A DNA stretch of 64,000 nt. Origin: Elysia crispata (Eukaryota > Mollusca > Gastropoda > Plakobranchidae). The DNA is taken from NCBI GenBank assembly GCA_033675545.1, contig JAWDGP010001093.1:319501-383500 (forward strand). Reading direction: 5' to 3'. The notes beneath the pieces were generated by a model that saw only the letters and a program-made list of their open reading frames with translations, did no database searches and had not been told where the DNA came from. The translations under genes and the position numbers were made by a program. Positions 1-18,285 of the stretch are shown piece by piece; position 1 is the stretch's first letter; the number at the start of each line of letters is the position of its first letter.

Positions 1-149
1 TTGCTGCCTTACACAACAGATTTCAATCTCTTTTGAAATGGCATGTTGTATACCCCTAAGGAGAATCTTAATGATCTTCCAATCAAACGGAAGAGAAAAA
101 AAAAAAGATTCAGCACATTGAGAAATGAACATGACATTCGCTCCTATAG

Positions 150-5859
<5,710 letters not shown>

Positions 5860-8800
5860 GATTGAAAGATTTATATTTGATTTCGACCCAGATTATTTTC
5901 AAATTGAATAGTTGGATAGTTTATACCAATACGAATTGTTAACATATCAATATATATTTATAACTTTTAAAAATTTTTACATTGCTTAATAGTTAAATAG
6001 GGGCTATATTAATATTCCTTATATTTCATGCATATTAGATTTTCCTATATTTCCATGAATAGTTCCTTTCTGACCAAAATATGTTAGAAAAGCTAAGATA
6101 AATACTGCTAAGAAGTATTAATTTTTTCTGAATATAGAAGTGTTTGATAAATAACTAATGCTAAAATAAATTTGAAATCCAATCATATTATAATGGATTT
6201 TGTAAACATAAAGATTTTCATTAAATAACTTTAAGATAAATTTAGAAATGTTACAAACTTTCATCCGATTAAAATTCCAAACGATGCAGGTAAGCCTTCC
6301 CAAAGTTGCAGTGAAACATTTCATGAAATTGTATTCATTGATTTAGAATAAAGATATTCATAGCTGATTTCTAACATCTTTGATTTACTATGAATAGATA
6401 TACTGGCAAACTTTAAAATTAGAAGTACATTTAATTTATAATGCATGAAGATGCAGTTTTATCTTCTGGTTTGTTAAATGTTGAGATTGAAAATAGTTCT
6501 GAAAAAATATTTCATTCAGAATACATCACCATACATTTATTTTATTGCCTTGCCCTATTTACATTTCCTAAATATTAACAAAGAAGAAGAGATTTTTAAG
6601 CAATGAAAATTTTGATATTTTTAATGTTTTGTAGTTTTAATTTTACAAATAAAAAACCGTTGCTGACTTCATGCAATAAAAGTACAAGTATTGTTTTGCG
6701 TAACTGTCAATTCTTTTACTTTTACTTAAACTATATTTAATGATCAAAGTGGTGCCATTCACACTGTTGAATCGTTTTTCTTTATATTTTTCTTTTTATT
6801 TTAACACAAAATACAAATGATAGCAACAATATTTATTTCCCAAGCTTTGAAACATTACAAAAAGTATTAATGTCTAAAATCTAATGTACTTAGATTGTCT
6901 ACCTTGATTAACTTTCTGTTAGTTGTATCTAGACTGTGATTTAAATGCACAAAAATAAAATTGAAGAAAGCAAAACTGTTCTTTTATGTCTTTTGCAAAA
7001 GTGAATTTAAGTATTGTCCTTAGAATCATTTAAGGTACAGTCACTTATACACTGATGTTTCAAAGTTACCTTTATCAACGAAATCTTTAAAAGTCTCATA
7101 GTGAAAAGAGAAAAAAAGTTTTTGTTAGCCACCTTTTCTCCTTTCTAATTCCAGTATTTACAAACTTTAGGTTTTGGTCTACCGCTCAGAAAAAGTTATT
7201 GTTTTTTTGAGTCCTCCTTTGTGTTCTACTGAATAAGAAAAAGAAAAGAAAACTATTATTTTCGTATTTGTAAGTAAACAAATATTAAGCAAAACATGCA
7301 CATATTTTACTTTTCTATTTAAACAGACCCTCAGGGTATAAAATGTCACTCCAAGCACTGTTGATGAAAAAACTTGCTTCACCTTTTTTTTATTAAGCTC
7401 TGATACAATAGAACTCAATATTGTCCTCTTTTACCACTACATGTAATTAATTGTTACGAAAAAAAAAAAAATGAATGACTTCATAGGTTCTAAATTGTTT
7501 CTTATATATGTAAAAATATGTATGTTTATGTTAGGGCTGTGAAAATGGTTGCTAAGAGGTATAAATGGTTGGATTATTATGCCCATGGCCTGCTGTCATG
7601 CAATCAAGCCTAATGAATTTGTAAAGCGACATATTCCCATAACTCTTTAGTCCACAATCGATTCTTCCTCTGTCTACACAAAATCTGCTTTAATCAAAAA
7701 GATTACTGCAGTCCATAACATTTTATTACCCAATTTTCACCATTGACAATCTCAGATATGCATCCCTTTTAATACCATTTCTTTGAATAAGAGAGCAGCA
7801 ATATGGAACTGACGTGGTATGGGTGCTATGTGTGGCCAGTTCAACAACAAATGTAATGGGGGGTAATTTTCTTTTCTTATTGATTTTTTTTCCCCACAAT
7901 TTATTGAGCTGTGACCCTCAATCACAAGAAGACTCTTTCCTTTTCTTAACAGTAATTTTTAAAAACTTATTGAGGTGGTAGAGTCATAGCAGGACAAAAA
8001 AAAAACAAAAAACCAAAACAAAATAAAAAACAACATGCAAAAAAAGAAACAAACAAATGAATAATTATCATTAGATTAAAAATTAAATATCAAATAACTA
8101 TCTAAAATTAATTTTTAGCATTATAAACAAACCCAAAAGGAAAGAAAGGCTTTGTGGAATGAAAATTCTTTTCAATTCAAGAACCATATGTATGGGCACA
8201 GTACAGATTGGGCAGATATGTTGGCTAGTTGCCTGAAATAAATTATATTTAATGATGATTATACCATAACCATGATTACATACCATAAGCAATGACAAAT
8301 GTGCTAAATCCATTTGGCTGTTTTGTTTTCAGTTAGTAGGGTAAATAAAAAAAAAAGCATGTTATCTTAAAATAATTGATGTTTTAGTCTATCACAGAAA
8401 AAATAATATGTGCATATCTGAAATTGCTGTAAACATTAACATATTTAATGAGCTATTAATTTAGGCTAACCGTAAAACATATACAAAAACAGATAAACAC
8501 TGAAAATCTACAGTGTAGATAAAGATTTAACAACTTAAAATAAAAAGTCTATGAAACCAAGACATCTTCAAGTAGTAAAGATTTAAAAAAAAATCCTACA
8601 ATAGAGAGGCTATTTCCTGTAACTAGGTTTTTTTTTTAAACCCTGTTTAGCCTTGCAAATCTAATGCTAGCAAAAAATAATAAAATTTATAAATTTTGAC
8701 ACCAGAACAAAAATCTAGGTAAAGAAACAACCAAATTCATGATTAAAATCATATTTCTTTCATAATCTATGGGTGAATGAATAGAACATAGGCAAGAACT

Positions 8801-9859
8801 ATCAAACGAAACTTGGAGATTATCTAGCTAGCCCTCCCTTAGGCTCAGCCAGGATGCAAAAAGAAAATTTGACCCTGACAATAAATCCCCAAATTGTGAA
8901 CAAACAACAGAATCCCATCATTTGAATCATCTTGCGTCTAAAAAAACAGATTCAATTGCACTTAATTATACTCTAGTTTTGAAAAGAACACATATAAATG
9001 ACTTAAATGTACACTTAGTCCTACAAAGTGCACAAATGCCACAAATTCTGCAGTTATTTCTTTTGTTTGTCTAAGATAAAGTTTGAAATGTGATTGTAAC
9101 AGAAAATGCAGTTCTATGCCAAAGCATGGCCTACGTGTGCAATAGCAAACACTAATTTACTTTACTGCAACCTCTAAATCAACTGATAAAACTAATCAAG
9201 ATTCAAATCCAAAATCAAATCCCTTGATATTCAAAAGTGGTACTTAAATAGGACATGAAGTTATCTTTCACATGCCTGTTCCTGAAACTATTGTTTCCCA
9301 CTAGAATACCAATGATTAAAGCTAAATGTTTTCACTTTAAAATCAGTAGATCCTGACACTACATGATCTCCTCTTTCAAAATTGTGCACTGCTTTCAGTA
9401 TGGAGGCATGATAATGATTTAATTGAATACCAATCCAATTCCTACTAAAGGAGATAGCAATATCCACATCAATATTTCTTTTCTTTAAATGATGTAGTTG
9501 AAAAATCAAATGTGAAGCAAATGTATTTTCAACTTGTAAAAGTAAAGCAAATATCAGCTGTTAGTTTATATTATTTTCACAAAATCATTTAAAACATATT
9601 AAATAAAGCAAACAATAATTTCAGAAGACAAAGTATTGTTTCACATGCAATATATTCATAAATAAATGTGACAGAAAGGCAAAAAAAAAAAAGAAAACAC
9701 AGGAGAAGATGAAAGTACCACAGAATAATCTACAGAATATCTTTTGAATTCATCATATATAGTATTAGCTACTGAAGCTGAGGGTTGTATGTATTTAATA
9801 TCACCGAGAAAATGTTGACACATAGACATGTAATCTTCGGCTTGTGTTCAGAGCTATTA
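5860..9859. other. Intergenic DNA and 3' UTR of the VWDE-like gene
   Basis: AT-rich sequence with no open frame showing coding character. The 3' UTR of the upstream gene must begin here; AATAAA at 6347-6352 is a plausible poly(A) signal, with further copies near 6650-6680. Homopolymer A and T runs are common. Nothing else could be supported. Confidence 0.6.
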
Positions 9860-9988
9860 TCATTCATCCATAAATTGGAGCATTTCGGAGACAGGGAAGG
9901 TTTGTTCAATATAATTTTGCAGGTCATTTGTTAAATTTTATTGCATTGATGTGAACCATGCGATTCTTGGTTTCCTGCTGATTTAGGG
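9860..9988 (-). pseudogene. Candidate terminal coding exon, frame-disrupted or truncated
   Basis: On the minus strand a strong acceptor (a pyrimidine run of about 20 bases ending TTTCAAG) precedes 9988. Reading with phase 1 gives L-N-Q-Q-E-T-K-N-R-M-V-H-I-N-A-I-K-F-N and then stops at 9924-9926. Shifting frame by one base inside a short A run continues an equally protein-like stretch (N-D-L-Q-N-Y-I-E-Q-T-F-P-V-S-E-M-L-Q-F) to a stop at 9860-9862. The simplest reading is an old terminal exon with a one-base insertion, or an assembly error. No upstream partner exon was found between here and RNF139. The family is not recognised. Confidence 0.3.
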
Positions 9989-10985
9989 CTTGAAAAAAAG
10001 AAAGAAAACAACGTTTCATATGAAAATTGGAGAGTTTAAAATAAAACTCTAAATTTCTATTTTACTAATATAAAAAACAGCTTATCTGCAGCATCTAGCT
10101 CCTACATTACGTCCTAACTTACATAATTAGCAAGAGTATTTTTGCATAAGAACTTTATCTATAGAAATTACTTGCTTTGAATTGATAAGATAGCTAAGAA
10201 AAAATCAAAGTAATGTATTAAAGGCCCACTTTCTTGGGATCCAGACTTAAGTCAATCAGCGCTGCTTACCATTATAGGATAATTAATTGGATGAGCAAAT
10301 TAAAAGTTCAGTACTCAAAAAGCTCTGCTTGAATCTCTGTTCATAATTAACAAAATTTTCTTTCATATTTTTGTCATTGATATCAGTAACACAATAAATG
10401 TGTTGTCAACCTTTAAATATGAAGACATGAGAGGTTTTAAAGCCATAATGAAATTAAAGGGAGCACATTCATACATAATGACCTTAACTCAAAGTGGATA
10501 AAAGTATTAATAACATTAAACCACACTGATAAAACCCCCCCCACAATAATCATAGTTTTGACAATTCAAATAAATCTAGGCTTTGACAAAGGCAAAGTGC
10601 ATTAAGGAACAATATTGGCACATATATATGACTAGCATTTCATTATTAAAAAGATGGACATGGATATGTAAATCAAACTCACTAAATCTACAGGGGTTTT
10701 TATCAGTCTAGAAAAATAATAGTAATTATGAAGCGTATATACATATCAGCTTTTATGTAAAATAAAAAAAAAAAATCCTTCATTACTATGGAATTAGCAA
10801 GGGGTAAGTAAAAAGAAAAAAAATTCAACCACCATGGTTCGCTCTTTTTTTAGTATGGGTTTCAGTAAAAATATAGCTTGAGACATTGTGTTAATGGTTG
10901 TTCTATACGCAAACTCAGAAGATTTGGATTTATGAACAAATTATGAAATGATTCTGAACTTCAGTTCTGTGAGTGACATCATGAA

Positions 10986-10998
10986 AATATATATATAT

Positions 10999-11045
<47 letters not shown>
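10986..11045. repeat. (AT)n microsatellite
   Basis: About 60 bases of AT dinucleotide repeat with a single AAAT interruption. It is self-complementary and lies in intergenic DNA. Confidence 0.97.
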
Positions 11046-11051
<6 letters not shown>

Positions 11052-12273
11052 TATGTATGCATGCATTCATAATGATTATCACCCTATTGCTTTGTGATAA
11101 AGCAAATTAAAAAAAAAAATAACCCCAAAAACATATAATACTGTGGGTGCTCTTCAATTAATTTCTCAGGAGAAGTAAAACAGCTTTGAAAAAACATCTG
11201 AATGTGAATTATTCGATTTCACTACTTCAGCCAATTATAATTCAATACCAAAAATAAGAATTCCTTTCAATACCATCATTAACCAATTGAGAACTTTTGG
11301 TGCAGATCTTGGAATCGGGTTCTCTTTTTATTTTATATTTTGACAATTAATATAGAACCATAAAATAGTAAAAAAAAATTGTCTCGTTTCTAAGTGTTGG
11401 ATCTTGTTAGAAATGCTACTATTCCAACTCATTGAAAGATGATCTTAATAGGAACACATTTCTGATTAAAAATCCCTATGATGTCTTGAAAACTAAACAG
11501 ACCAGCCTAATAATAAAGTTTTTTTATGAACGGGTAATGGAAGCACACACACACACACACAAAAAAAAATTAATCCTCAAACATTAATTTTATAGTAGAA
11601 AATTGTAGAGTGTGGAATTGATGGCACTGGTTATATAATCACTTTTTAAAGTAGTTTTATAGTTTAAAATGCCGAACCTTCGTTTGTGAAAAAAGAATAG
11701 AAAATGTATAGAAAAAGTAAAAAGAAAAACAGTATTGCTTGAAAAACCTGCGCAGATTTTGATTTCAGTTTACAAAATTTTATAACTTCGTTTAGGCTAT
11801 CGCTTGATGTGATTCTCTGGACTGTATTTGAAATGCAGTTATTCCAAAGTTATCCTGGTTTTCATAATGATTTCTTTGAATAAGAAATAAGCCTACAAAG
11901 AGAAAAGAAATCTGTTTAAATTATTTGTTTCTTATTTGATATAGCCAGATTTTACATGCACATGCCAATGACATTAAGATTTGAGTGTCAGAAGACATTT
12001 TATTGTCTTTGCCTTGAGACAGCAATTCACTTACAGTTTCTCAATCCACCGTAATTAATGGGGGACACAATTATGAGAAATTATTGGCTCATAATAGCTC
12101 AGTTTCCTGAAATTTCAAGGGATGTTTGTTGAATTTATCATGGTGACCTATCGATACAAAGATAAAAGACTTAGTTTTGAACCCTGCCGAGGAAGACTTC
12201 AAGTTTAAATATAATAAATATATACAAGTTTTTCTCTTAAAGGAAACTGTTCATATAATCATTACTGAATGAT

Positions 12274-12279
12274 TTTATT
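12274..12279 (-). promoter_or_regulatory. Likely poly(A) signal of RNF139
   Basis: The plus strand reads TTTATT, which is AATAAA on the coding strand, 83 bases after the stop codon. Cleavage would be expected 10-30 bases further down. Other AATAAA copies lie beyond, so this may be one of several sites. Confidence 0.4.
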
Positions 12280-12361
12280 GTTGACTTTGCTAATAGTATT
12301 AGCTAAACAAAACACTGTAAGGGTAACATACATATATGCTAAGATTTCATTCCATTAAATT

Positions 12362-15300
12362 TTACTGATCTGCTTCAGCCAGCTCAGCCTCATCGTAATC
12401 AATGTCAGGGTCATCATCTTCCATTTCAGTAAGGCCACTTGAGCTGCTGGAATTATCTGAATTGACTATTAGTGACCTATCTATGTCATCCCCGTCTCTG
12501 ACATTTTCTTCAGCACTATCTGGAGAATTGTTGTCTCTGTGCTCAGTGTCTATTTCAGGTTTCTCCGAACCAGAAGACACTGATAAATCTCTGTGACACA
12601 TGGGACAAGTTTCCTTCACATACAACCATTTGCGCAAGCAGATGCTGTGGAAGAGATGAGCACATGGCGTGACACAAGCTGTACGCATCTCACTGTAACA
12701 GATGGCACACACATCATCATGCTGTGCCAGGAGATCTGCTGAGGCTTGGGGTAGAGACTCCACCTTCTTGGCTGCCTCCCAGCGTAGCAAGAAGCTTTTC
12801 CAGCCACTCTGCAGCCTTTGCCACACATTAAAGTAACAATGCACAACTAGAATAATGGAATTGATCCAGCTCCACTCACCGACAACAGACTCCTTTAAAC
12901 CAAAGCAAACAACAAATACTGCCACAATAAACTCCATAACCCTTGTGACTGCTCTTGCAAAGTAGATTATATCATCCAGATTTTCCCATGGCTCTGATCT
13001 CAGAAAATCATACATGAAGAGAGTATAAACTACCAGAGAGCCAATGACTTGAACTGAAGTGAGCAGACAACTAGACACTATCACCATGAGCCAGAAATCC
13101 ATATCAAAATATTGACAGATAAAATATGTCATGTAGAGGGGTAGGAAACAAAGAATTATGCAAAGAGATACTGCTTTCAAATGTTTCAAGATGCTGCGAT
13201 TGTGAGAAGCACTCAAAGCAAGAAGCACAGGATCTGCAATCTCATACATAGATTGAATAAGAGAAGTGCCAACAATAAACAGCAAGATACTCATGAGAAA
13301 AGCTCTTTGCAATGGCCTAAGATCCAGCAAGTCTGTCTGGACAGCAATAAGCAACATTGTGAAACCCTCAGTCCAGCCCCGCATTGTGTCATTATCATAG
13401 GCATCCAAACCCTGAAGATAGAGCTTGGTGAGACTGAGAATAGCACAAGATGTGTAGGTTATTGCCACACACAGAGCCAACAGGCTCACAGGAGTAGCAC
13501 AGCATTCACCCATGCTGGCCAACAGTACTACAAGCCATCCCTCATGCCAAAGACCTATGCTCTCCCCATACACATAAACATAAATCTGAAGGACAAACAT
13601 GAGGCCCCAGAAAAGAAGGAGCTGTGCTGGAAGAGCCATTGTCTTCCAAAAAGTTAAAGCAACTGGGATGATGCCAAAAGTTTGAATTGTAACTACAGCC
13701 ATGCTGATGCCTTCTTTACAGATGTCAATGATGCTACCCAGATTATTGAAGATGCAGAAAAGAATAAGCAGAATTGTGTATACAGTAGCAAAATTATGAA
13801 CCAGATGCAACTCTGCCACAGGAAATCCCACTAGTCTTGCAACCACTGGAAGAGCAAAAGCCAAGAGCGTAAACTTTACCCAGTTCTTTATCTCCATAAG
13901 GTAAGCAACCAAAGCAGCAATGAACACCTGCGCCAATACATGGAAAAACAAGCGCTCTATTTGACGACGGTTGTCCAGCAAGCTTGTGATGCCTTCTTCA
14001 GAATATTTCTCAGCTCCACTGCTTCCGCCAGCAGCATCCAGATCTGTATCATGCTCCATTTTCTCTCCGGCAACATATGCTCTGGATATGAGTCCAGCAA
14101 CACCCATTAGACCAGCACAAACCAAGTAGATGTAAAAAGTCACTAAATGTCTCAAAGGAAGGGTTGCCACTGCCACAGCCATGATAAGAGCTGCAGAAAG
14201 AGCAGAAATCTCAAGGAAATGTATTTTTTTTCATTTTTTATTGAGAAAGATCAAAACAGTTAGGTCTATTTCCTCAAAAGCATTAGTTTATCCCTCAAAA
14301 TAAATACATAAAAGAAAATGAAACTAAAATTTAAATGCAAGACATTTTACTCCTTCAATCTTTCTTTTCACGCACAATTAATAAATAAGAAACAAAAAAA
14401 TAAAATTTAAAGTTGGCTGCTTAACCAGAGCTCTTTAGCACATAAGCCATAAATAATGACAAATTACACTTAACAACGCCCTCTTCAGTTCAGCTAGAGC
14501 TAGGCTTTATTACGTATGAAAAAAACAAAAACAAAAGAAATCATTCTCTGATTGTACTGAGGGCACCTTGCAGCTATCAGTCAATCTAGAGCCAGAGGTT
14601 GAATCTAGCAAAACAGTAGAGATCAGGTTGAGGCCTTAGGATCTTTTTCGAGGAAGAGTCACGGCTATTTCCTTCTAATTCCTAGATTAATTCTAGTGCA
14701 AACACCCGTATCTAAATCTACTTTATTCTTATTTTTTTTTTTTTCTCTATTTCTCTTCCTCTCTTCTTGCCTCCATTGTGTCAGCACTGACAAGAGACAA
14801 CCTTTACAATTCTGCCAAAACATCTGAAAATTTGAAATTTTAGCTATTCAAAATTTTTTTTTGTTTTGTTTAAAAGAAAGATTTTTTCCAGTCCTCAATT
14901 TTTTTTTTTTTTAAATGTAACCTAAATAAATGGGGGAGAGTGGACGTTCCTGATTATTTATTTTCAGGATTTTATAATTAGAATACAAAAAAGAGAAATT
15001 CCAGTTAAACATTAAATCTCAAGACCTTCAATGGACCATATACATGAGTTTTATATATAAATTTATATGTATGTATATTATTTAATCTTAGAACCAATTT
15101 TTAAACACTGAAAAAGAAAGGAAATTTTCCATCTTCAATTTAAAAAATACATAGATTATTTTTATCATGTCAGAATTTGTAATAAAAACCAGCAATTCCT
15201 GAAGTTCTTTATCCACTTACTCATATAATAGGCAACAGTAACAAGGATCTCCACATCATCTGAGTGTAATTGTGATATGACTGTGTGAGGATTTGTGCGC

Positions 15301-15395
15301 CACCAGATCTCGATGAGGAACAAAGCAGGCACACGAAGGATGATGCTCACTGCTGTCTCTACTGACTCGTGAGAAAACTTCCGAAAAGGATTCAT
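12362..15395 (-). CDS. RNF139: E3 ubiquitin-protein ligase RNF139 (TRC8), multi-pass ER RING-H2 protein
   Basis: Two coding exons, 15221-15395 and 12362-14190, join in phase 1 with donor GTAAGT and acceptor CTGCAG. They give 667 residues, close to the vertebrate protein length. The start is the ATG beginning M-N-P-F-R-K; the longer open frame upstream lacks an ATG. About a dozen hydrophobic segments span residues 15-520 (TRC8 N-terminal family). They include the family-like stretches A-D-P-V-L-L-A-L-S-A-S-H and V-V-Y-T-L-F-M. A RING-H2 finger follows at about 553-590, with zinc ligands C553, C556, C568, H570, H573, C576, C587 and C590 all present. The C-terminal tail is acidic and Ser-rich. 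In other animals RNF139 sits in the ER membrane, ubiquitinates substrates in ER-associated degradation and interacts with the sterol/SREBP system. RNF145 is the nearest alternative, but length and motif matches favour RNF139. Confidence 0.92.
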
Positions 15396-16625
15396 GATGG
15401 CACTTCTTATGTCAAGCTGTGACAATTATCTCTGACCTTAAACCATAAAATTTTTCATCATCTTTTGAAGATAAATCAATAATGATTATGACTTGCAGAG
15501 TGTTATCTGTTGATATATATATATAAAAAAAAAAGAAAATTGAAAGACAATACTGTAATGATTAGTTATTGTTACAATAAAAGATAATTAAATTAAAACA
15601 AGACTTTGATAAGTTTCTTAACTTTAATTATCTTCGAATCATCTGGTTAAAAAGTTGGTTGTAATGAAGATGAGATCTGGAGAGGTGAGCTTGTGATCAT
15701 CTATCTCGAGGTGTGTGTCCCGCTTGAGAAAGTAAACAACACTACTAGTCCCATAGCACTGAGCAGTCTAAAATACTGGTAATATGTGTGTAGCAATGTC
15801 CAGTGTCAGTGCGGTTGTGATAATGTGTGGAGTGAGACGCCACAATACCTATATTCCATAGGGCATGAATCTTAGCTTGTTCATTATGGAATCTAGTACC
15901 TTTCCTTTTTTCAAAATTTATTTTTTTCTTGTGATAAATTATTTTTGACATGCTGTTCAGAGGCAATGTACTTAGCTATATCACCATTCAGTTGAGCTGC
16001 TGGACCTTATGAACTGGGTTCAGGTTACCTTGGGTCACGGATCTTTAAACATAATTATCTGAATAGTAAAGCCGACAGTCACTTGTGGTAGCATTTCCTA
16101 TAATAAATGGTTCTTACCTTATTATTAAATATTTTGTTGCCTCATAATCAGTTTGATTTTTGTTTTTTTCTCTGGTACTGTTTAGTGTAAAGCACAAACT
16201 TGTCCTCTTCTTAAAAACCTGCTGTTTTTGCTTTTCTTCTACCTGTACTAGTTTTTAACCTGTGCCTGTGTTTATGAGATGCACTTCATGAGCAATCCAT
16301 GATAAATCTATTTATACTTTTTGTTTAAAGAAATTTGTCAGAAGGATTGATCAACCTGAAACTTTAATCAAAGTATCAAGAAGTGGTGGTAGTATCAATT
16401 CTGGACAGCTAAATTCGTTAAATTGTTTTTCTTACAAGGGAATCTCCTTTAAAGCATACTAAGTTCTGGTTGTGAAATATAAAATTCATTTCAAGTGTGA
16501 ATGAGCATCAAATTCTTACTTAAGAATTTCTTTATTGGGTAATACTTAGGTCATTTTTTTTTTCTCACAACTAATGTTTAAATAAACTGAGCACACTTGT
16601 GGTGAGAGAAATATGAATCCAGAGC

Positions 16626-16631
<6 letters not shown>

Positions 16632-16668
<37 letters not shown>
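16632..16668. repeat. (TA)n microsatellite
   Basis: About 37 bases of uninterrupted TA repeat, followed by TACATA variants. Intergenic. Confidence 0.95.
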
Positions 16669-16674
<6 letters not shown>

Positions 16675-18039
16675 CATACAAACAAACAGACTTTTCAGAC
16701 TCAATTTCAAGTCTGATCTCCTCGGTATATCATTATGGAAATACCAATAACAACTTTTTTGACAGTCATGCATCAAAATGCTGTAATATAGGAAGAAAAT
16801 GTATTTATGCTCTTTGAAAGAAATTTTTTAATGCAACATTTAAAAGGGTCATGAAATGTGCCAGAGACACAGGCTTTGCGGAAATCCTTTCATTAGCTTC
16901 TAACCCATTTAACTTATTTAAAATTCTATATTTCATAAAAACCAAGTTTTCAATTTAAACTTGAGCTTAAAAGCACATGTGAAGTTATATTTCCATTGTT
17001 TAACTGTCATTTTGTACCCTGATCAGACTAGCGATGAACTAAACGATATGCTAGCAGACAGCTGTGTTTACCAAATTATACTTTCAGAAAAATTTTAAAC
17101 TACCAAAAAGGTGATAATTTGTATTTCATAGCATGCTTTAAATAAAATTTATTGGACCAGGAATTAATGCTTGCTTTACATTGTATGTTCATATTATGAT
17201 CTATAGGCTGTCATAAAACTTAAAGGTCTTTTTTTTTATTTTTGTCATGGATACAAGAGCAACAAGCCTTTTTAAGTAAAAAAAAATGTCTGTAGTTTGT
17301 GGGCTTGGGGTGTAAAATTATTACTCAACAGCTTGAGGAGCTCCTTTTTTGTGAATGGTCTTAACCCAACATCCTTTTGAAGATTTTTTATTAATGCAAT
17401 CCTACAGTCTAACAAAATGAAAGCTAACAATTATAAAAAATCCAGAATAGACTTTACTAAGTTTAAAGCACTCAAATTCAACAGGGTTATTCAGGTCTCT
17501 GGAAACATCAATTGCAACTGTATACAGATGTAGCATATAATTCTATATATTTATTTATTTTATATATGTATATCTATATATATAAGTTCATAGATAGACA
17601 GAAAAAGTAAAAAAGAAAAAAAAATCAATCAAAAGTCTGGCTTTGTCATCTTTGCATTAAGTAGTATATGGGAGTGGACAATAGAGACGGTGAGTCTATA
17701 TGACAAAGATCTTAGCTCTATAATAATACAAAATTTAACTCAAGTTTTTAAAAAAGCTCCTAATGGTGTAAAGTTATAAAACAAAAAAAGACTCATAATA
17801 AACATTAACTGCATTTGTTGAAATATTATTTGAGCTTTTTCATGATGAATCTATAGGCTAGATAAAATGTTAAGACAAAGTCCTTGTCTCATAAGTCTTC
17901 GATTTTTTTGCCACAAATTTTGCAGCAGCAGTTTACATGGGCTAGCATTCACATTATAATAGATCAAGATCTTTGTGTAATTAAGATGACTGACATGAAA
18001 ATATTCTGCACATTTTAAAAATAAGAACTTTGTAGGCTG

Positions 18040-18285
18040 ATCTGGATCTAGATTGCGCTTATGAAAAATGGATCTATTCCAACTCTTTAGTACTATTACT
18101 ATTAGTGGACCAAAAGGAATTTCCTCTTAGCCTCAAGTTTGTTGATCTTGAGATCCATCTAATCTAGAATCGAGCATGGTTCAGATCTAGACTTATTCTT
18201 GACTCAGATCTATTTCTAAAAACAAGAATTGAATGCAGAAAATAGAAAATAGATCTAGATTAGATCTAGATCTAGATCCTTCTAG
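18040..18285. repeat. Cluster of AGATCTAGATC-type palindromic motifs
   Basis: Several overlapping or nearby copies of GATCTAGA, AGATCTA and TCTAGAT occur here, densest at 18250-18285 where AGATCTAGATC repeats with little spacing. This is far above the background of the flanking DNA. It may be a short degenerate tandem repeat or remains of a dispersed element. Similar motifs are, from memory, abundant in freshwater snail genomes. Confidence 0.45.

Larger units (their letters stand above)
9989..12361. other. Intergenic DNA downstream of RNF139
   Basis: AT-rich sequence between the candidate exon at 9.9 kb and the RNF139 stop codon, including the RNF139 3' UTR. It contains an (AT)n array and a short (CA)n tract near 11546-11561. 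A splice-bordered block near 12.03-12.11 kb on the minus strand has stops in all frames, so it is not coding. Confidence 0.55.

Noticed and set aside
12030-12110. Splice-bordered segment on the minus strand downstream of RNF139
   Set aside because: Acceptor and donor look good, but all three frames contain stops; at best non-coding.
12402-13657. Plus-strand open frames opposite RNF139 exon 2
   Set aside because: Antisense shadows of the RNF139 coding sequence.
15640-15790. Possible small exon with both strands open for about 45 codons upstream of RNF139
   Set aside because: No ATG, no recognisable protein on either strand; at most a non-coding 5' exon or repeat fragment.
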